NCBI RefSeq assembly: GCF_001598555.1 | Contig: NZ_BCZE01000010.1 | Location: 62,001 to 126,000, forward strand | From: Novosphingobium rosa NBRC 15208 | GTDB taxonomy: Bacteria; Pseudomonadota; Alphaproteobacteria; Sphingomonadales; Sphingomonadaceae | Direction: 5' to 3' | Length of the DNA stretch: 64,000 bases | Shown: one piece after another, positions 18,396 to 27,440 of the stretch | Layout: each line of letters begins with the position of its first letter | How positions within the stretch are numbered: the stretch's first letter is position 1 | Program-made: the position numbers and the translations under genes | The notes under the pieces: generated by a model | Told to the model about the DNA's origin: nothing | What the model saw: the letters and a program-made list of their open reading frames with translations, nothing else | Databases searched by the model: none

Positions 18396-19346
18396 ATGAC
18401 CTTGCCTTATACGATCCGCACCGAGTCCACCCACTGGGAAGAGCAATATCTGGCCCTGATGGACCATATCTGGCGCCATGGCGATGAACGGCGCGACCGC
18501 ACGGGCGTTGGCACGCGCTCGGTCTTCGGGGCGCAGATCCGCTGCGATCTTTCTGACAACCGCATGCCGCTGCTGACCACCAAGCGTGTCTACTGGAAGA
18601 CGGCGACGCGCGAATTCCTGTGGTTCCTCACCGGCGACACCAACATCCGCTCGCTCTGCGCGCAGGGGGTGGAGATCTGGACCGACTGGCCGCTCGACCG
18701 CTATCGCAAGGAAACCGGCGACCCGATCAGCCGTGAGGATTTTTCCGCCCGCATCGTGGCGGATGAGGCTTTCGCGCGGCAATGGGGCGATCTGGGCCCG
18801 GTCTATGGCAAGCAGTGGGTCGATTGGCCGAACTATCAGCCTGCGGGCGATGGCCTTTATCGCAAGGCGGAGGGCATCAACCAGATCGCCGATCTGGTCC
18901 ACAGCCTGCGCCACAATCCGGGCAGCCGCCGCCATATTCTGGAAGGCTGGAATGTGGCCGAACTCGATTCGATGGCGCTGCCGCCCTGCCACAAGACCTA
19001 TCAGTTCCATGTCGCCGATGGCCGCCTCTCGGGGGTTCTCTATCAGCGCAGCGCCGATGTGGCGCTTGGTCTTCCCTTCAACCTGTGGAGCGCCGCGCTG
19101 TTTATCCGCATGCTGGCCCAGCAATGCGATCTGGAGCCGGGCGAACTGGTCTGGATGGGCGGTGACACCCACCTCTACCTCAACCACGAGGATCTGGTGG
19201 AGGCGCAGTTGCAGCGCAAGCCCTCGGGCGAACCGCGCATGGGCCTGGCGCGCCGCCCGGAGACGATCTTCGATTACGCCATCGAGGACTTTGTCGTCCC
19301 CGATTATGCGCCTCAGGGCAAGCTGGCCGCGCCGGTCGCGGTCTGA
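18396..19346 (+). CDS. thyA: Thymidylate synthase
   Basis: Makes dTMP from dUMP with methylenetetrahydrofolate. Recognisable parts are RTGVGTRSVFG (phosphate-binding Arg), LLTTKRVYWK, the catalytic cysteine at about residue 198 in LPPCHKTYQF, RSADVALGLPFN and GDTHLYLNH. The ATG at 18396 follows a GGGG stretch; an upstream in-frame ATG at 18342 would add 18 residues. The product of 316 residues is longer than the 264 of E. coli, with an insertion in the middle as in many alphaproteobacteria. Its folate partner gene (cyclo-ligase) lies about 2 kb away. Confidence 0.96.
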   Translation: MTLPYTIRTESTHWEEQYLALMDHIWRHGDERRDRTGVGTRSVFGAQIRCDLSDNRMPLLTTKRVYWKTATREFLWFLTGDTNIRSLCAQGVEIWTDWPLDRYRKETGDPISREDFSARIVADEAFARQWGDLGPVYGKQWVDWPNYQPAGDGLYRKAEGINQIADLVHSLRHNPGSRRHILEGWNVAELDSMALPPCHKTYQFHVADGRLSGVLYQRSADVALGLPFNLWSAALFIRMLAQQCDLEPGELVWMGGDTHLYLNHEDLVEAQLQRKPSGEPRMGLARRPETIFDYAIEDFVVPDYAPQGKLAAPVAV

Positions 19347-19359
19347 AGGGGAGAGGGCG

Positions 19360-19950
19360 ATGGAGCAGGATCCGCGAATCGATGCCTATATCGAGAAGGC
19401 CGCGCCCTTCGCCCGCCCGATCCTGACCCATCTGCGCGCTCTGGTGCATGAGGCGCTGCCCGATCTTGGCGAGACCATCAAATGGGGCATGCCGCATTTC
19501 ACGGTCGCGGGGAAAAATCTGGCGGGGATTGCGGCCTTCAAGGCGCATTGCGCCTTCGTGATCCATGGCACGGGCCGTCAGGGCATGGAGCGTGACCCCG
19601 GTATGGGTGATTACGGCAAGATCGCCAGTCTGGACGATCTGCCGCCCGCCGAAGAGTTGAAAACCAAGCTGCTCGCTGCTGCCGAGAAGATCCGACAAGG
19701 CGGCGGCATGGCCCGCCCCAAGAAGGCGCCGAAAGAAGCGATTCCCATGCCTGAGGATTTCACGCAGGCTCTGAAGGCTCATCCGGCGGCTCAGGCGGTG
19801 TTCGAGGGTTTCGCCCCCTCCAACCGCCGAGACTATCTGGAATGGATCGTGGAGGCCAAGCAGGCCGCCACGCGCGCCAAGCGCATCGCTCAGGCCGTGG
19901 AATGGTTGGCCGAGGGCAAGAAGCGCAACTGGAAGTATGAGAAGTGCTGA
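19360..19950 (+). CDS. YdeI/OmdA family protein with DUF1801 domain
   Basis: A 196-residue cytoplasmic protein. Residues 1-115 match the DUF1801/YdhG pattern (RIDAYIEKA, ALPDLGETIKWGMPHFTVAGKNLAGIAAFKAHCAF). The C-terminal ~65 residues match the YdeI bacteriocin-protection segment (ALKAHPAAQAVFEGFAPS, RRDYLEWIVEAKQAATRAKRI). The biochemical role of the family is not established. The start at 19360 has GGGGAGAGGG just upstream, and only 13 bp separate it from thyA, so the two are probably co-transcribed. Confidence 0.85.
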   Translation: MEQDPRIDAYIEKAAPFARPILTHLRALVHEALPDLGETIKWGMPHFTVAGKNLAGIAAFKAHCAFVIHGTGRQGMERDPGMGDYGKIASLDDLPPAEELKTKLLAAAEKIRQGGGMARPKKAPKEAIPMPEDFTQALKAHPAAQAVFEGFAPSNRRDYLEWIVEAKQAATRAKRIAQAVEWLAEGKKRNWKYEKC

Positions 19951-19956
19951 ACTGAA

Positions 19957-20001
19957 GCATCGTGCGAAAAAGTGGGAACCGGTTTTTCGCGCCAACGATG
20001 C
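19957..20001. repeat. Intergenic palindrome (alphaproteobacterial REP-like element)
   Basis: Two nested perfect inverted repeats: an outer GCATCGT/ACGATGC pair (19957-19963 and 19995-20001) and an inner GCGAAAAA/TTTTTCGC pair (19964-19971 and 19983-19990) around GTGGGAACCGG. Palindromes with an A-run, GTGGGAACCGG core and T-run are common between genes in alphaproteobacteria. It lies between the convergent YdeI-family and 20020-20547 genes and may also terminate transcription. Confidence 0.75.
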
Positions 20002-20019
20002 GACAACAGAAGGCCCGGT

Positions 20020-20547
20020 TTACCTGACCATTCCGGCATAGGCGATCCGCCCAGACCCGGCCAAGGCCTGCGCCGGCGTAATATGCCAGCGCATATGCGT
20101 CACATCCTGAGCCGTCGCCAGCCGGTGGCCGATATGAAGGGCGCCCAGACGGCCCCATGTCTTGCCGCCGTCGGCAGAGACCTCGGCTTCATCCTTTTCG
20201 CCCGGCTGATAGCTCATGCCGCCCGGCACGGCATCGGTGACGATGAAGCCGCCCGTGCCGCCCAGACGATACCAGCTGAGCAGCGTCACCACCTTGTCGC
20301 CTGAATTCACCTGCCGGGCCGGTTCCAGCAGATGCACCGGGCCTCGGGCGTTCTGGCGGGTGTGTTCGACGAACAGGCTCGATTCGAGCATCACATCGCT
20401 CTGGGTGACCAAGGCGGCCTGCTGGAGATGGGCATTGTCACGCGCGCGACCGGGACCGGCCAGCAGCGCCATGCCGAGGACCAGAGGCGTCAGGCAAGCA
20501 GCGCCCCGCAGCGAGAGGCGGAAAGGTGACGCAGATGTTTTGCGCAT
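20020..20547 (-). CDS. Secreted DUF11-like protein of unknown function
   Basis: A 175-residue protein with a Sec-type signal peptide (MRKTSASPFRLSLRG, then a hydrophobic core, ending AGPGRARD). The mature part looks like one DUF11-type beta-sandwich repeat: VNSGDKVVTLLSWYRLGG, FIVTDAVPGGMSY, EVSADGGKTWG, VTHMRWHI. Such domains are found in exported surface or periplasmic proteins. In-frame starts exist at 20574 and 20658; 20547 is preferred because it gives a clean signal peptide. No operon partner. Confidence 0.65.
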   Translation of the reverse strand: MRKTSASPFRLSLRGAACLTPLVLGMALLAGPGRARDNAHLQQAALVTQSDVMLESSLFVEHTRQNARGPVHLLEPARQVNSGDKVVTLLSWYRLGGTGGFIVTDAVPGGMSYQPGEKDEAEVSADGGKTWGRLGALHIGHRLATAQDVTHMRWHITPAQALAGSGRIAYAGMVR

Positions 20548-20742
20548 GGGCAGAACTTTCACTCGCGGGATCATGCGATGATTCTGCGCCCGATCGATAA
20601 AAATTACGGTTAACGCGCTGTTTGGCATAAGCCCGAAACGGCGCGGAAACGGCATCAACCGTGCCGAAACCGCATTTTGGGCGGCTTAAAGCATAGTTTT
20701 CCACAGCTTAACGGCAAAATTGAGAAAGCTGGCGGATCGTTG

Positions 20743-20771
20743 TTGACAGGGTCGGCGGTCCCGCCTAGAGG
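20743..20771 (+). promoter_or_regulatory. Putative sigma-70 promoter of the tRNA-Asp pair
   Basis: TTGACA at 20743-20748, a 17-bp spacer, then TAGAGG, followed by a GC-rich discriminator. The position, about 43 bp ahead of the first mature tRNA-Asp base, suits a stable-RNA promoter; the -10 element is weak. Confidence 0.5.
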
Positions 20772-20813
20772 CGCGTCTCCCAAGGGGCGCTGCCTCTTCG
20801 GAAACACAGGTGA

Positions 20814-20890
20814 GCGGGTGTAGCTCAGTTGGTTAGAGTATCGGCCTGTCACGCCGAGGGTCGCGGGTTCAAGTCCCGTCACTCGCGCCA
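20814..20890 (+). tRNA. tRNA-Asp (anticodon GTC), copy 1
   Basis: Cloverleaf beginning GCGGGTG, D-arm AGCTCAGTTGGTTAGAGT, anticodon loop CTGTCAC (GTC), T-arm CGGGTTCAAGTCCCG and encoded CCA. Identical to the copy 110 bp downstream. Confidence 0.97.
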
Positions 20891-20923
20891 CTTGTGTTTC
20901 AGTAAGAGTGTTCCGGGCATTGC

Positions 20924-21000
20924 GCGGGTGTAGCTCAGTTGGTTAGAGTATCGGCCTGTCACGCCGAGGGTCGCGGGTTCAAGTCCCGTCACTCGCGCCA
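20924..21000 (+). tRNA. tRNA-Asp (anticodon GTC), copy 2
   Basis: Exact tandem duplicate of the first tRNA-Asp, with encoded CCA and a 33-bp spacer. Both are probably processed from one transcript. Confidence 0.97.
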
Positions 21001-21116
21001 CCTTGGGAATGTTTTCTCCTAGCGGAAAATGAGAACGGCGGCCTTCGGGTCGCCGTTTCTGTTTGTGCGCCGGACAGCTTATGCGCAGGATAGGGCGCAA
21101 AAAAATGCCGGGGTTT

Positions 21117-21413
21117 TCAGCCCCAGCGCCCGGTCTCCATCCAGATCAGATAGCGCCGCAAGGGCAGCAGCCAGATTACCCCCAGCAGGGCATAGGCGGG
21201 CAGCTGGGCCAGCACCGGCCATGGCGCGATCCATGGCGCCACAAAGCGCGCCACCAGCCCGCCATAGACCAGCAGCGCCCCCACCAGCGCCAGAATGCCG
21301 ATGGGGATGCGCCATGTCGGCGCCTTGCGCGCCGACGCATTACGGGACGTCGGCGCCTTGCGCGTCGACGCATTACCGGACGTCGGTGCCTTGCGCGGCG
21401 GAGGTTTGGCCAT
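21117..21413 (-). CDS. DUF2842 membrane protein with repeat-built N-terminus
   Basis: A 98-residue protein. The C-terminal ~65 residues (WRIPIGILALVGALLVYGG, then LLGVIWLLPLRRYLIWMETGRW) form two membrane helices and match DUF2842, an alphaproteobacterial family of unknown function. The cytoplasmic N-terminus is two and a half copies of an 11-residue unit, KAPTSxNASxR, encoded by a 33-bp tandem repeat. It overlaps the folate cyclo-ligase gene by one base at 21413 and is probably co-transcribed with it. Confidence 0.8.
   Translation of the reverse strand: MAKPPPRKAPTSGNASTRKAPTSRNASARKAPTWRIPIGILALVGALLVYGGLVARFVAPWIAPWPVLAQLPAYALLGVIWLLPLRRYLIWMETGRWG
21317..21403 (-). repeat. 33-bp in-frame tandem repeat
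   Basis: About 2.5 copies of a 33-bp unit, each containing CGTCGGCGCCTTGCGC on the plus strand. They encode the KAPTSxNASxR units at the N-terminus of the DUF2842 protein. Unit boundaries are approximate. Confidence 0.8.
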
Positions 21414-21997
21414 CAGGGCGCCTCGTAAAGGCGGGTGGGAGTGATGACGGCTTTCAGCGGGTGGTCATGGGCTTCCAGAGGCAGATTGTCCTCCAGCTGG
21501 CAGTCCCAGCCCAGGCCAAGCGCGGTCACGCCATGATGCGCCGCCAGCCAGCGGTCATAATGGCCGCCACCTTGCCCCAGTCGCGCGCCATCCGGGGAAA
21601 AGCCCACCAGCGGCACGAAAACCAGCTGCGGATCGGCCAAAGGCGAATCGGCTGTGGGTTGCAGTGCGCCATGCGGGCCAACCTCCAGCCCCTGATCCTC
21701 ATAGGGATCGAGCCAGAGCCGGAACTGCATCGGCGCATCCTTATGCGCAAACCAGGGCAGGGCGATCGGGTGGCCCTGCTCGGCAAACCATTTGGCGTAG
21801 CCGCGCGTCGGCGCCTCATCGGGCAGGGCGTGATAGAGGCCGACCGCCGCGCCCTCGGGCGCCAGAGCGGCCACGGCGGCGGGCGGCCGCATCAAGATCA
21901 GCGCCCGCACGCGCGGGTCCAGAGCAGCGACATGCGCGCGCCGGGCCTTGCGCAAACGGGCCCGCAGCGCCTTCTTCTCGTCCAAGCGATGCCTCAT
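21413..21997 (-). CDS. 5-formyltetrahydrofolate cyclo-ligase
   Basis: Converts 5-formyl-THF to 5,10-methenyl-THF with ATP. The 194-residue product shows the family start KKALRARLRKARR, the central VFVPLVGFSPDGARLGQGGGHYDRWL (ATP/substrate loop) and GLGWDCQ. The start at 21997 gives the family N-terminus; the upstream extension to 22108 lies in the predicted 6S RNA. This is the gene called fau or ygfA in other bacteria, which regularly follows zapA and the 6S RNA gene. Confidence 0.92.
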   Translation of the reverse strand: MRHRLDEKKALRARLRKARRAHVAALDPRVRALILMRPPAAVAALAPEGAAVGLYHALPDEAPTRGYAKWFAEQGHPIALPWFAHKDAPMQFRLWLDPYEDQGLEVGPHGALQPTADSPLADPQLVFVPLVGFSPDGARLGQGGGHYDRWLAAHHGVTALGLGWDCQLEDNLPLEAHDHPLKAVITPTRLYEAP

Positions 21998-22014
21998 GGG
22001 ATGGCGCGGGCCAG

Positions 22015-22195
22015 GCAGCGCGCGCAAGGAAGGGGTGACGGGACCACCATGGGTCGTTTGCCTAGAAATCCACCGACGCCTACACGTCAGGTGGGGACCA
22101 TGTACCACGGACCAGGATCCGGGCAGAGACAGCCCCCAAGGATTTGCTTATAGCCTCAGGGATGTTCGAAAGGCTCGTGCGCGGCAGTACCCGTC
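22015..22195 (-). ncRNA. ssrS: Predicted 6S RNA
   Basis: The ~200-bp gap between zapA and the folate cyclo-ligase gene is the conserved site of ssrS in many proteobacteria. On the minus strand the gap reads ...ACATCCCTGAGGCTATAAG..., close to the GUCCCCUGAGCCGAUA signature of E. coli 6S RNA. Opposite it lies GGTCCGTGG...GGTCCCCACC, and complementary CGCGCA/TGCGCG segments near the ends could close the long hairpin. 6S RNA binds sigma-70 RNA polymerase and lowers transcription in stationary phase. The ends are approximate. Confidence 0.72.
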
Positions 22196-22205
22196 GCCAT
22201 GCAAT

Positions 22206-22643
22206 TTAGGCGCGAAAGAGCCGATCCTCAAGGGGGTCTTCCAGCAAAGAGGCCAGATTTTCCAATCGCAACGCCAGATCGGTGAGGCGATCGGTGTCGT
22301 CGGGCCAGGCTGGCGCAGGAGGCAGCACTGCTTCAGGCGTCTTTTCAAGGGCCAGCGGGATGGCTGAAGCAACGTCCTCCTGCTCGGGAAGAAACTCTTC
22401 GGCCTCGAAACTTTCCGTAGGCGGGGGCAGGCCAAGATCGCCTTTCTTCGCCTCATAAACCTCATCGGCCAGCAACAGGGCGGCAAACAGCAACGCCCGG
22501 CTTTCGCCCTGCACGGCGGCGGGTGGCAGGCTGGCAAGCCTTGCATCGATCATCCGCCCCAGATCGGCGATATGCTCTTCCTCGCCCGAGGCGCAGCCCA
22601 CCACATAATCGCGACCGGCAATGGTCAGAGTGACATTGCTCAC
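22206..22643 (-). CDS. zapA: Cell division protein ZapA
   Basis: A 145-residue FtsZ-ring stabiliser. The N-terminal ~85 residues form the ZapA domain (VTLTIAGRDYVVGCASGEEEHIADLGRMIDARL, then ALLFAALLLADEVYEAKK). A Pro/Glu-rich linker and a C-terminal helix (LTDLALRLENLASLLED) follow. ZapA normally forms tetramers that cross-link FtsZ filaments. It overlaps the upstream coiled-coil gene by 4 bp and precedes the 6S RNA locus. Confidence 0.88.
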   Translation of the reverse strand: MSNVTLTIAGRDYVVGCASGEEEHIADLGRMIDARLASLPPAAVQGESRALLFAALLLADEVYEAKKGDLGLPPPTESFEAEEFLPEQEDVASAIPLALEKTPEAVLPPAPAWPDDTDRLTDLALRLENLASLLEDPLEDRLFRA

Positions 22644-22864
22644 GCCGTGCCAGCTCCGCCATCGGATGTGTGGGAAACGATCAGCGCATCGAGTCGCCCC
22701 AAGGTCTCGCGCAAGGCGCCGCGCAGGGCCTGATGGCGCTCCTGCTCTTCATGCAGGCGCAGTTCCAGCGTGGCGGCATCGCGGCGGTCACGCGCCGCCG
22801 CGTCCAGCCTTGTGAGGGCTGCTTCGATTCTTTGCCAGGCTGCTTCGCGGGGGGACTCATTCAT
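22640..22864 (-). CDS. Small coiled-coil protein upstream of zapA (ZauP-like)
   Basis: A 74-residue, almost entirely helical protein rich in Arg, Glu, Ala and Leu with heptad-like spacing (AAWQRIEAALTRLDAAARD, LELRLHEEQERHQALRGAL). It has a predicted coiled coil and no signal peptide. Its stop overlaps the zapA start by 4 bp. Caulobacter has a coiled-coil partner, ZauP, encoded directly upstream of zapA that works with ZapA at the division site. By position and architecture this is a candidate equivalent, but sequence homology cannot be confirmed here. Confidence 0.65.
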   Translation of the reverse strand: MNESPREAAWQRIEAALTRLDAAARDRRDAATLELRLHEEQERHQALRGALRETLGRLDALIVSHTSDGGAGTA

Positions 22865-23076
22865 ATGCAGGGAAGCCTAGCCCAGCGGCGCGCGGCTGCA
22901 AAGCGGCTCTGCGATGGAAAAGGGATGATATGCGGCGATGAGCGGCGCATCACCTCACATTCGTATTCATGGCCGCATACTTATTATTCCCCTTGTGCCT
23001 CCGGGGCGGTTGACGGGGCAGGGTGCATCCGCAAAGAGGTCCGCGCGATTCGCGTATCATCTGGAGCCAGCAAAGT

Positions 23077-25077
23077 ATGACCATCGCCGCCCCGCTCGAC
23101 GCCCCCCAGCTCGACAACGCAAGGTTGCAGGCGATGGCCAATGCCATCCGCGTTCTCTCCATGGATGCCGTTCAGGCCGCCAACAGCGGCCACCCCGGCA
23201 TGCCGATGGGCATGGCCGATGTGGCGACGGTGCTGTTCTCGCGCTTTCTGAAGTTCGATCCGGCCGCCCCGCGCTGGGCCGACCGTGACCGCTTCATCCT
23301 GTCGGCGGGCCATGGCTCGATGCTGATCTACTCGCTGCTGCATCTCACCGGCTACGAGCAGCCGACGATGGATGACATCAGCAAGTTCCGCCAGCTGCAC
23401 AGCGTTTGCGCCGGCCACCCCGAGAATTTCGAGCTGCCGGGCGTGGAATGCACCACTGGCCCGCTGGGGCAGGGGCTGGCCATGGCGGTTGGCTTCGCCA
23501 CCGCCGAGCGCCACCTCAACGCCACCTTCGGCGACGATCTGGTCGATCACAACACCTTCGTGATCGCGGGCGACGGCTGCCTGATGGAAGGCATCAACCA
23601 TGAGGCGATCGGTCTGGCCGGTCACCTCAAGCTGGGCCGCCTCAACGTGCTGTGGGACGACAACCGCATCACCATCGACGGCGACACCAGCGTGTCCACC
23701 AGCGAGGACATTCCGGCCCGCTATCGCGCCACCGGCTGGCACGTCGTGGAGTGCGACGGCCATGATTTCGACGACATCGCCCGCGCCATCAGCGAAGCCA
23801 TCGCCGATCCGCGTCCCTCGCTGATCGCCTGCCGCACCATCATCGGCAAGGGCGCCCCCAACAAGCAGGGTGGCCATAACGTCCACGGCTCGCCGCTGGG
23901 CGACGCCGAAATCGCCGCCGCCCGCGCCGAGCTGGGCTGGACCCTGCCGCCCTTCGAGCTGCCCGCCGACATTCTGGCCGACTGGCGTTCGCTGGCTGGC
24001 AAGGGCGCCGCTGCCCATGCCGCATGGAGCGCCCGTCTGGCCGCCGATGCTCAGGGTCAGGAATTCAGCCGCCGCATGGCTGGCGAACTGCCCTCGCTGG
24101 AAGAGGCGGAGGCCACTTTCGCGGGCTGGCTGGACGGCAATCAGAAGGTCGCCACCCGCAAGGCCAGCGAGCTGGCGCTTGAGGTGCTGGCGCCGCTGGT
24201 GCCCGAACTGGTGGGCGGCAGCGCCGATCTCACCGGCTCGAACCTCACCAAGGTGAAGGCCACCACGCCGCTCACTTCCGACGATTACAGCGGTCGCTAT
24301 GTCTATTACGGCATCCGCGAATTCGGCATGGCCGCCGCGATGAACGGCATGGCGCTGCACGGCGGCATCATCCCTTACGGCGGCACCTTCCTGGTGTTTT
24401 CCGATTATTGCCGCAATGCCATTCGTATGTCTGCTTTGCAGCGCGCCCGAGTGGTCTATGTGCTGACGCATGACTCGATCGGCCAGGGCGAGGATGGTCC
24501 CACGCACCAGCCCATCGAGCATGTGATGAGCATGCGCATGATCCCGAACCTTGAGCTGTTCCGCCCCGCAGACGTCATCGAGACGGCTGAGTGCTGGCAG
24601 CTGGCGCTGGAAAACGATGACGGCCCGACCGTGCTGGCCCTGACGCGTCAGAATGTCAGCCAGGTCCGTAAGTCGGGTGAGAACCTGTCGGCGCTGGGCG
24701 CCTATCGCCTGGCCGAGGCGACCGCGCCCCGCAAGGTGGTGCTGATCGCCACCGGCTCGGAAGTGGAAATCGCGGTTGCCGTGCGCGCTGCTCTTGAAGA
24801 GCAGGGCATCGGCGCCGATGTTGTCTCCATGCCCTCGATGAGCCGCTTCCGCGCGTCGGACGCCGCCTATCAGGCTGACCTGCTGCCTGCCGATGTGCTG
24901 AAGGTCTCGATCGAGGCTGGCACCACCTTCGGTTGGGAAAGCTTCACCGGCGCTGACGGTCTGCGCTTCGGCATCGACACCTTCGGCGCCAGCGCTCCGG
25001 CGGCTGCGCTTTACGATTACTTCGGTCTGACGGCGCCCAAGATCACGCCGCAGATCGTCGCGGCCCTGAAGGCCTGA
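23077..25077 (+). CDS. tkt: Transketolase (glycolytic-cluster copy)
   Basis: A 666-residue transketolase of typical length. It shows [12 protein letters not shown], the canonical [14 protein letters not shown] loop, [13 protein letters not shown] (TPP/Mg site) and [19 protein letters not shown]. Compared with the 709-residue copy at 1366-3495 it lacks internal insertions and has GHGS instead of GHAS, so this is an old paralogue pair, not a recent duplication. The start at 23077 follows a GGAG ribosome site. It heads tkt-gap, with only 41 bp to gap. Confidence 0.96.
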   Translation: MTIAAPLDAPQLDNARLQAMANAIRVLSMDAVQAANSGHPGMPMGMADVATVLFSRFLKFDPAAPRWADRDRFILSAGHGSMLIYSLLHLTGYEQPTMDDISKFRQLHSVCAGHPENFELPGVECTTGPLGQGLAMAVGFATAERHLNATFGDDLVDHNTFVIAGDGCLMEGINHEAIGLAGHLKLGRLNVLWDDNRITIDGDTSVSTSEDIPARYRATGWHVVECDGHDFDDIARAISEAIADPRPSLIACRTIIGKGAPNKQGGHNVHGSPLGDAEIAAARAELGWTLPPFELPADILADWRSLAGKGAAAHAAWSARLAADAQGQEFSRRMAGELPSLEEAEATFAGWLDGNQKVATRKASELALEVLAPLVPELVGGSADLTGSNLTKVKATTPLTSDDYSGRYVYYGIREFGMAAAMNGMALHGGIIPYGGTFLVFSDYCRNAIRMSALQRARVVYVLTHDSIGQGEDGPTHQPIEHVMSMRMIPNLELFRPADVIETAECWQLALENDDGPTVLALTRQNVSQVRKSGENLSALGAYRLAEATAPRKVVLIATGSEVEIAVAVRAALEEQGIGADVVSMPSMSRFRASDAAYQADLLPADVLKVSIEAGTTFGWESFTGADGLRFGIDTFGASAPAAALYDYFGLTAPKITPQIVAALKA

Positions 25078-25118
25078 TTTCAGAACACCCAAAAATCCAT
25101 CCAATTGAGGAGCAAGAC

Positions 25119-26126
25119 ATGGCTGTGAAGGTAGCGATCAATGGTTTCGGTCGCATTGGCCGTAACGTCGCGCGCGCCATTCTGGAGCGCCCGGACTGCG
25201 GTCTGGAACTGGTCTCGATCAACGATCTGGCCGATGCCAAGGCCAACGCCCTGCTCTTCAAGCGCGACAGCGTGCATGGCACCTTCCCCGGCACCGTCGA
25301 GGTGGACGGCACCGATCTGGTCATCAACGGCAAGCGCATCCACGTCACCGCCGAGAAGGACCCCGCCAATCTGCCGCATGCCGCGCAGGGCATCGACATC
25401 GCCCTGGAATGCACCGGCTTCTTCGTGGACCGCGAGAGCGCCGGCAAGCACCTGACGGCGGGCGCCAAGCGCGTGCTGATCTCGGCGCCCGGCAAGAAGG
25501 TCGATCTGACCGTCGTGTTTGGCGTCAACGATGACAAGCTGACCTCGGAGCATCTGATCGTCTCGAACGCCAGTTGCACCACCAACTGCCTGGCCCCCTT
25601 CGCCAAGGTGCTGCACGAAGCCATCGGCATCGAGCGCGGCCTGATGACCACGATCCACAGCTACACCAACGATCAGAAGATCCTCGACCAGATCCACAAG
25701 GATCCGCGCCGCGCCCGCGCCGCTGCCCTGAACATGATCCCCACCAGCACCGGCGCCGCCGTGGCCGTGGGCGAGGTTCTGCCCGAACTGAAGGGCAAGC
25801 TGGACGGTTCGTCGATCCGCGTGCCGACCCCCAACGTCTCGGTCGTCGATCTGGTCTTCACGCCCAAGCGCGACACCACGCTTGAGGAAGTGAACAGCCT
25901 GCTCAAGGCCGCAGCCGAGGGTCCGCTCAAGGGCGTGCTGGGCTACACCGAGGAGCCGCTGGTCTCGGGCGACTTCAACCATGACTCGCACTCCTCGACC
26001 ATCGACAGCCTGGAAACGGCTGTGCTGGAAGGCAAGATGGTGCGCGTGCTCAGCTGGTACGACAATGAGTGGGGCTTCTCCAACCGCATGGTCGATACGG
26101 CCGGTGCGATGGGCAAGCTGCTCTGA
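25119..26126 (+). CDS. gap: Glyceraldehyde-3-phosphate dehydrogenase, type I
   Basis: A 335-residue enzyme oxidising glyceraldehyde-3-phosphate to 1,3-bisphosphoglycerate. The Rossmann start [17 protein letters not shown] and catalytic [12 protein letters not shown] (Cys153) are intact. [10 protein letters not shown], a Thr-Ser-Thr-Gly-Ala substrate segment and the C-terminal [13 protein letters not shown] are also present. The NAD-site residue after the second strand is Asp (SINDL), suggesting NAD+ as cofactor. AGGAG precedes the ATG, and an intrinsic terminator follows the stop. Confidence 0.97.
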   Translation: MAVKVAINGFGRIGRNVARAILERPDCGLELVSINDLADAKANALLFKRDSVHGTFPGTVEVDGTDLVINGKRIHVTAEKDPANLPHAAQGIDIALECTGFFVDRESAGKHLTAGAKRVLISAPGKKVDLTVVFGVNDDKLTSEHLIVSNASCTTNCLAPFAKVLHEAIGIERGLMTTIHSYTNDQKILDQIHKDPRRARAAALNMIPTSTGAAVAVGEVLPELKGKLDGSSIRVPTPNVSVVDLVFTPKRDTTLEEVNSLLKAAAEGPLKGVLGYTEEPLVSGDFNHDSHSSTIDSLETAVLEGKMVRVLSWYDNEWGFSNRMVDTAGAMGKLL

Positions 26127-26136
26127 TCCAAAAGCG

Positions 26137-26167
26137 GGGCGGGGCGAAAGTCCCGCCCTTTCTCTTT
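26137..26167 (+). terminator. Intrinsic terminator after gap
   Basis: GGGCGGG / CCCGCCC stem (26137-26143 with 26152-26158, 8-nt loop) followed by TTTCTCTTT. It separates tkt-gap from pgk, so pgk either has its own promoter or depends on partial readthrough. Confidence 0.85.
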
Positions 26168-26240
26168 ATGGCCCGGGGTTCTAGGCTCCGGGCGATGTTC
26201 TGACGCCCCGCGCATCTGCGCCGAGGGGCTGGGGGAAACC

Positions 26241-27440
26241 ATGGCCAATTTCCGCAAGCTTGACGATCTGGGTGATGTGAAGGGCAAGGTTGTGCTGCTG
26301 CGCGTCGACCTGAACCTACCGATGCAGGATGGCGCCGTCACCGACGACACCCGCGTGCGCGCCGCCGCGCCGACGATCAAGGAACTCTCGCTCAAGGGCG
26401 CCAAGGTGCTGCTGCTGGCGCATTTCGGCCGCCCCAAGGGGCAGCGTGATCCCAACCAGTCGCTTTCCCTCGTGCTGGGCGCGGTGGAGAAGGTGCTGGG
26501 CCATGAGGTGATGTTCGTGCCCGAGATCGCGGGCGACATCGTCAAGCAGGCGGTGGGCATTCTGGGCGAGGGCGATGTGGCCTGCCTTGAGAACACCCGC
26601 TTCTGGCCCGGCGAGGAAAAGAACGATCCCGAGCTGGTGAAGGCCATCGCCGCCAATGGCGACATCTATGTCAACGATGCCTTCTCCGCCGCGCATCGCG
26701 CCCATGCCTCCACCGAAGGTCTGGCCCATGTGCTGCCCGCCTATGCCGGCCGCAGCATGCAGGCCGAGCTTGAGGCGCTGGAAAAGGCGCTGGGCAATCC
26801 GGTCAAGCCCGTGGCGGCTGTCGTGGGCGGCGCCAAGGTGTCCTCCAAGCTGGACGTGCTCAAGCATTTGGTGACGCAGGTCGATCATCTGGTGATTGGC
26901 GGCGGCATGGCCAACACTTTCCTCGCCGCGCGCGGCGTCGATGTGGGCAAGAGCCTGTGCGAGCACGATCTGACCGGCACCGCCGAGGAGATCATGGATG
27001 CCGCCGACGCTTCGGGCTGCACCATCCATCTGCCTTACGAGGTGGTGGTCTCCAAGGAATTCGCCGCCAACCCGCCCAGCCTGCGCACCACCAATGTGCA
27101 TGAGGTCGCCGCCGACGAGATGATCCTCGACGTGGGGCCGACGGCGGTGGAAGCCGTCGGCGATGCGCTGAAAACCTGCAAGACGTTGGTGTGGAACGGG
27201 CCGATGGGCGCGTTTGAAACCGTGCCTTTCGACGCGGCCACCGTGGCTCTGGCCAAGATCGCCGCCGCGCTGACCGAGGAAGGATCGCTGGTCTCGGTCG
27301 CCGGTGGTGGCGACACGGTGGCGGCGCTGCATCACGCGGGCGTGGCGAATGACTTCAGCTACATCTCGACGGCGGGCGGCGCCTTCCTCGAATGGATGGA
27401 AGGGCGCGAGCTGCCCGGCGTGAAGGCGCTGGAAATCTGA
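26241..27440 (+). CDS. pgk: Phosphoglycerate kinase
   Basis: A 399-residue enzyme making ATP from 1,3-bisphosphoglycerate. It shows RVDLNLPM and [32 protein letters not shown], the hinge [21 protein letters not shown] and the nucleotide loop [11 protein letters not shown]. Length and motifs are standard. A GGGGG ribosome site precedes the ATG. A membrane acyltransferase frame overlaps its last 49 bp. Confidence 0.97.
   Translation: MANFRKLDDLGDVKGKVVLLRVDLNLPMQDGAVTDDTRVRAAAPTIKELSLKGAKVLLLAHFGRPKGQRDPNQSLSLVLGAVEKVLGHEVMFVPEIAGDIVKQAVGILGEGDVACLENTRFWPGEEKNDPELVKAIAANGDIYVNDAFSAAHRAHASTEGLAHVLPAYAGRSMQAELEALEKALGNPVKPVAAVVGGAKVSSKLDVLKHLVTQVDHLVIGGGMANTFLAARGVDVGKSLCEHDLTGTAEEIMDAADASGCTIHLPYEVVVSKEFAANPPSLRTTNVHEVAADEMILDVGPTAVEAVGDALKTCKTLVWNGPMGAFETVPFDAATVALAKIAAALTEEGSLVSVAGGGDTVAALHHAGVANDFSYISTAGGAFLEWMEGRELPGVKALEI

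Noticed and set aside
20697..20705. DnaA box / origin signal (TTTTCCACA)
   Set aside because: A single site with one mismatch, next to tRNA genes and without an AT-rich unwinding region.
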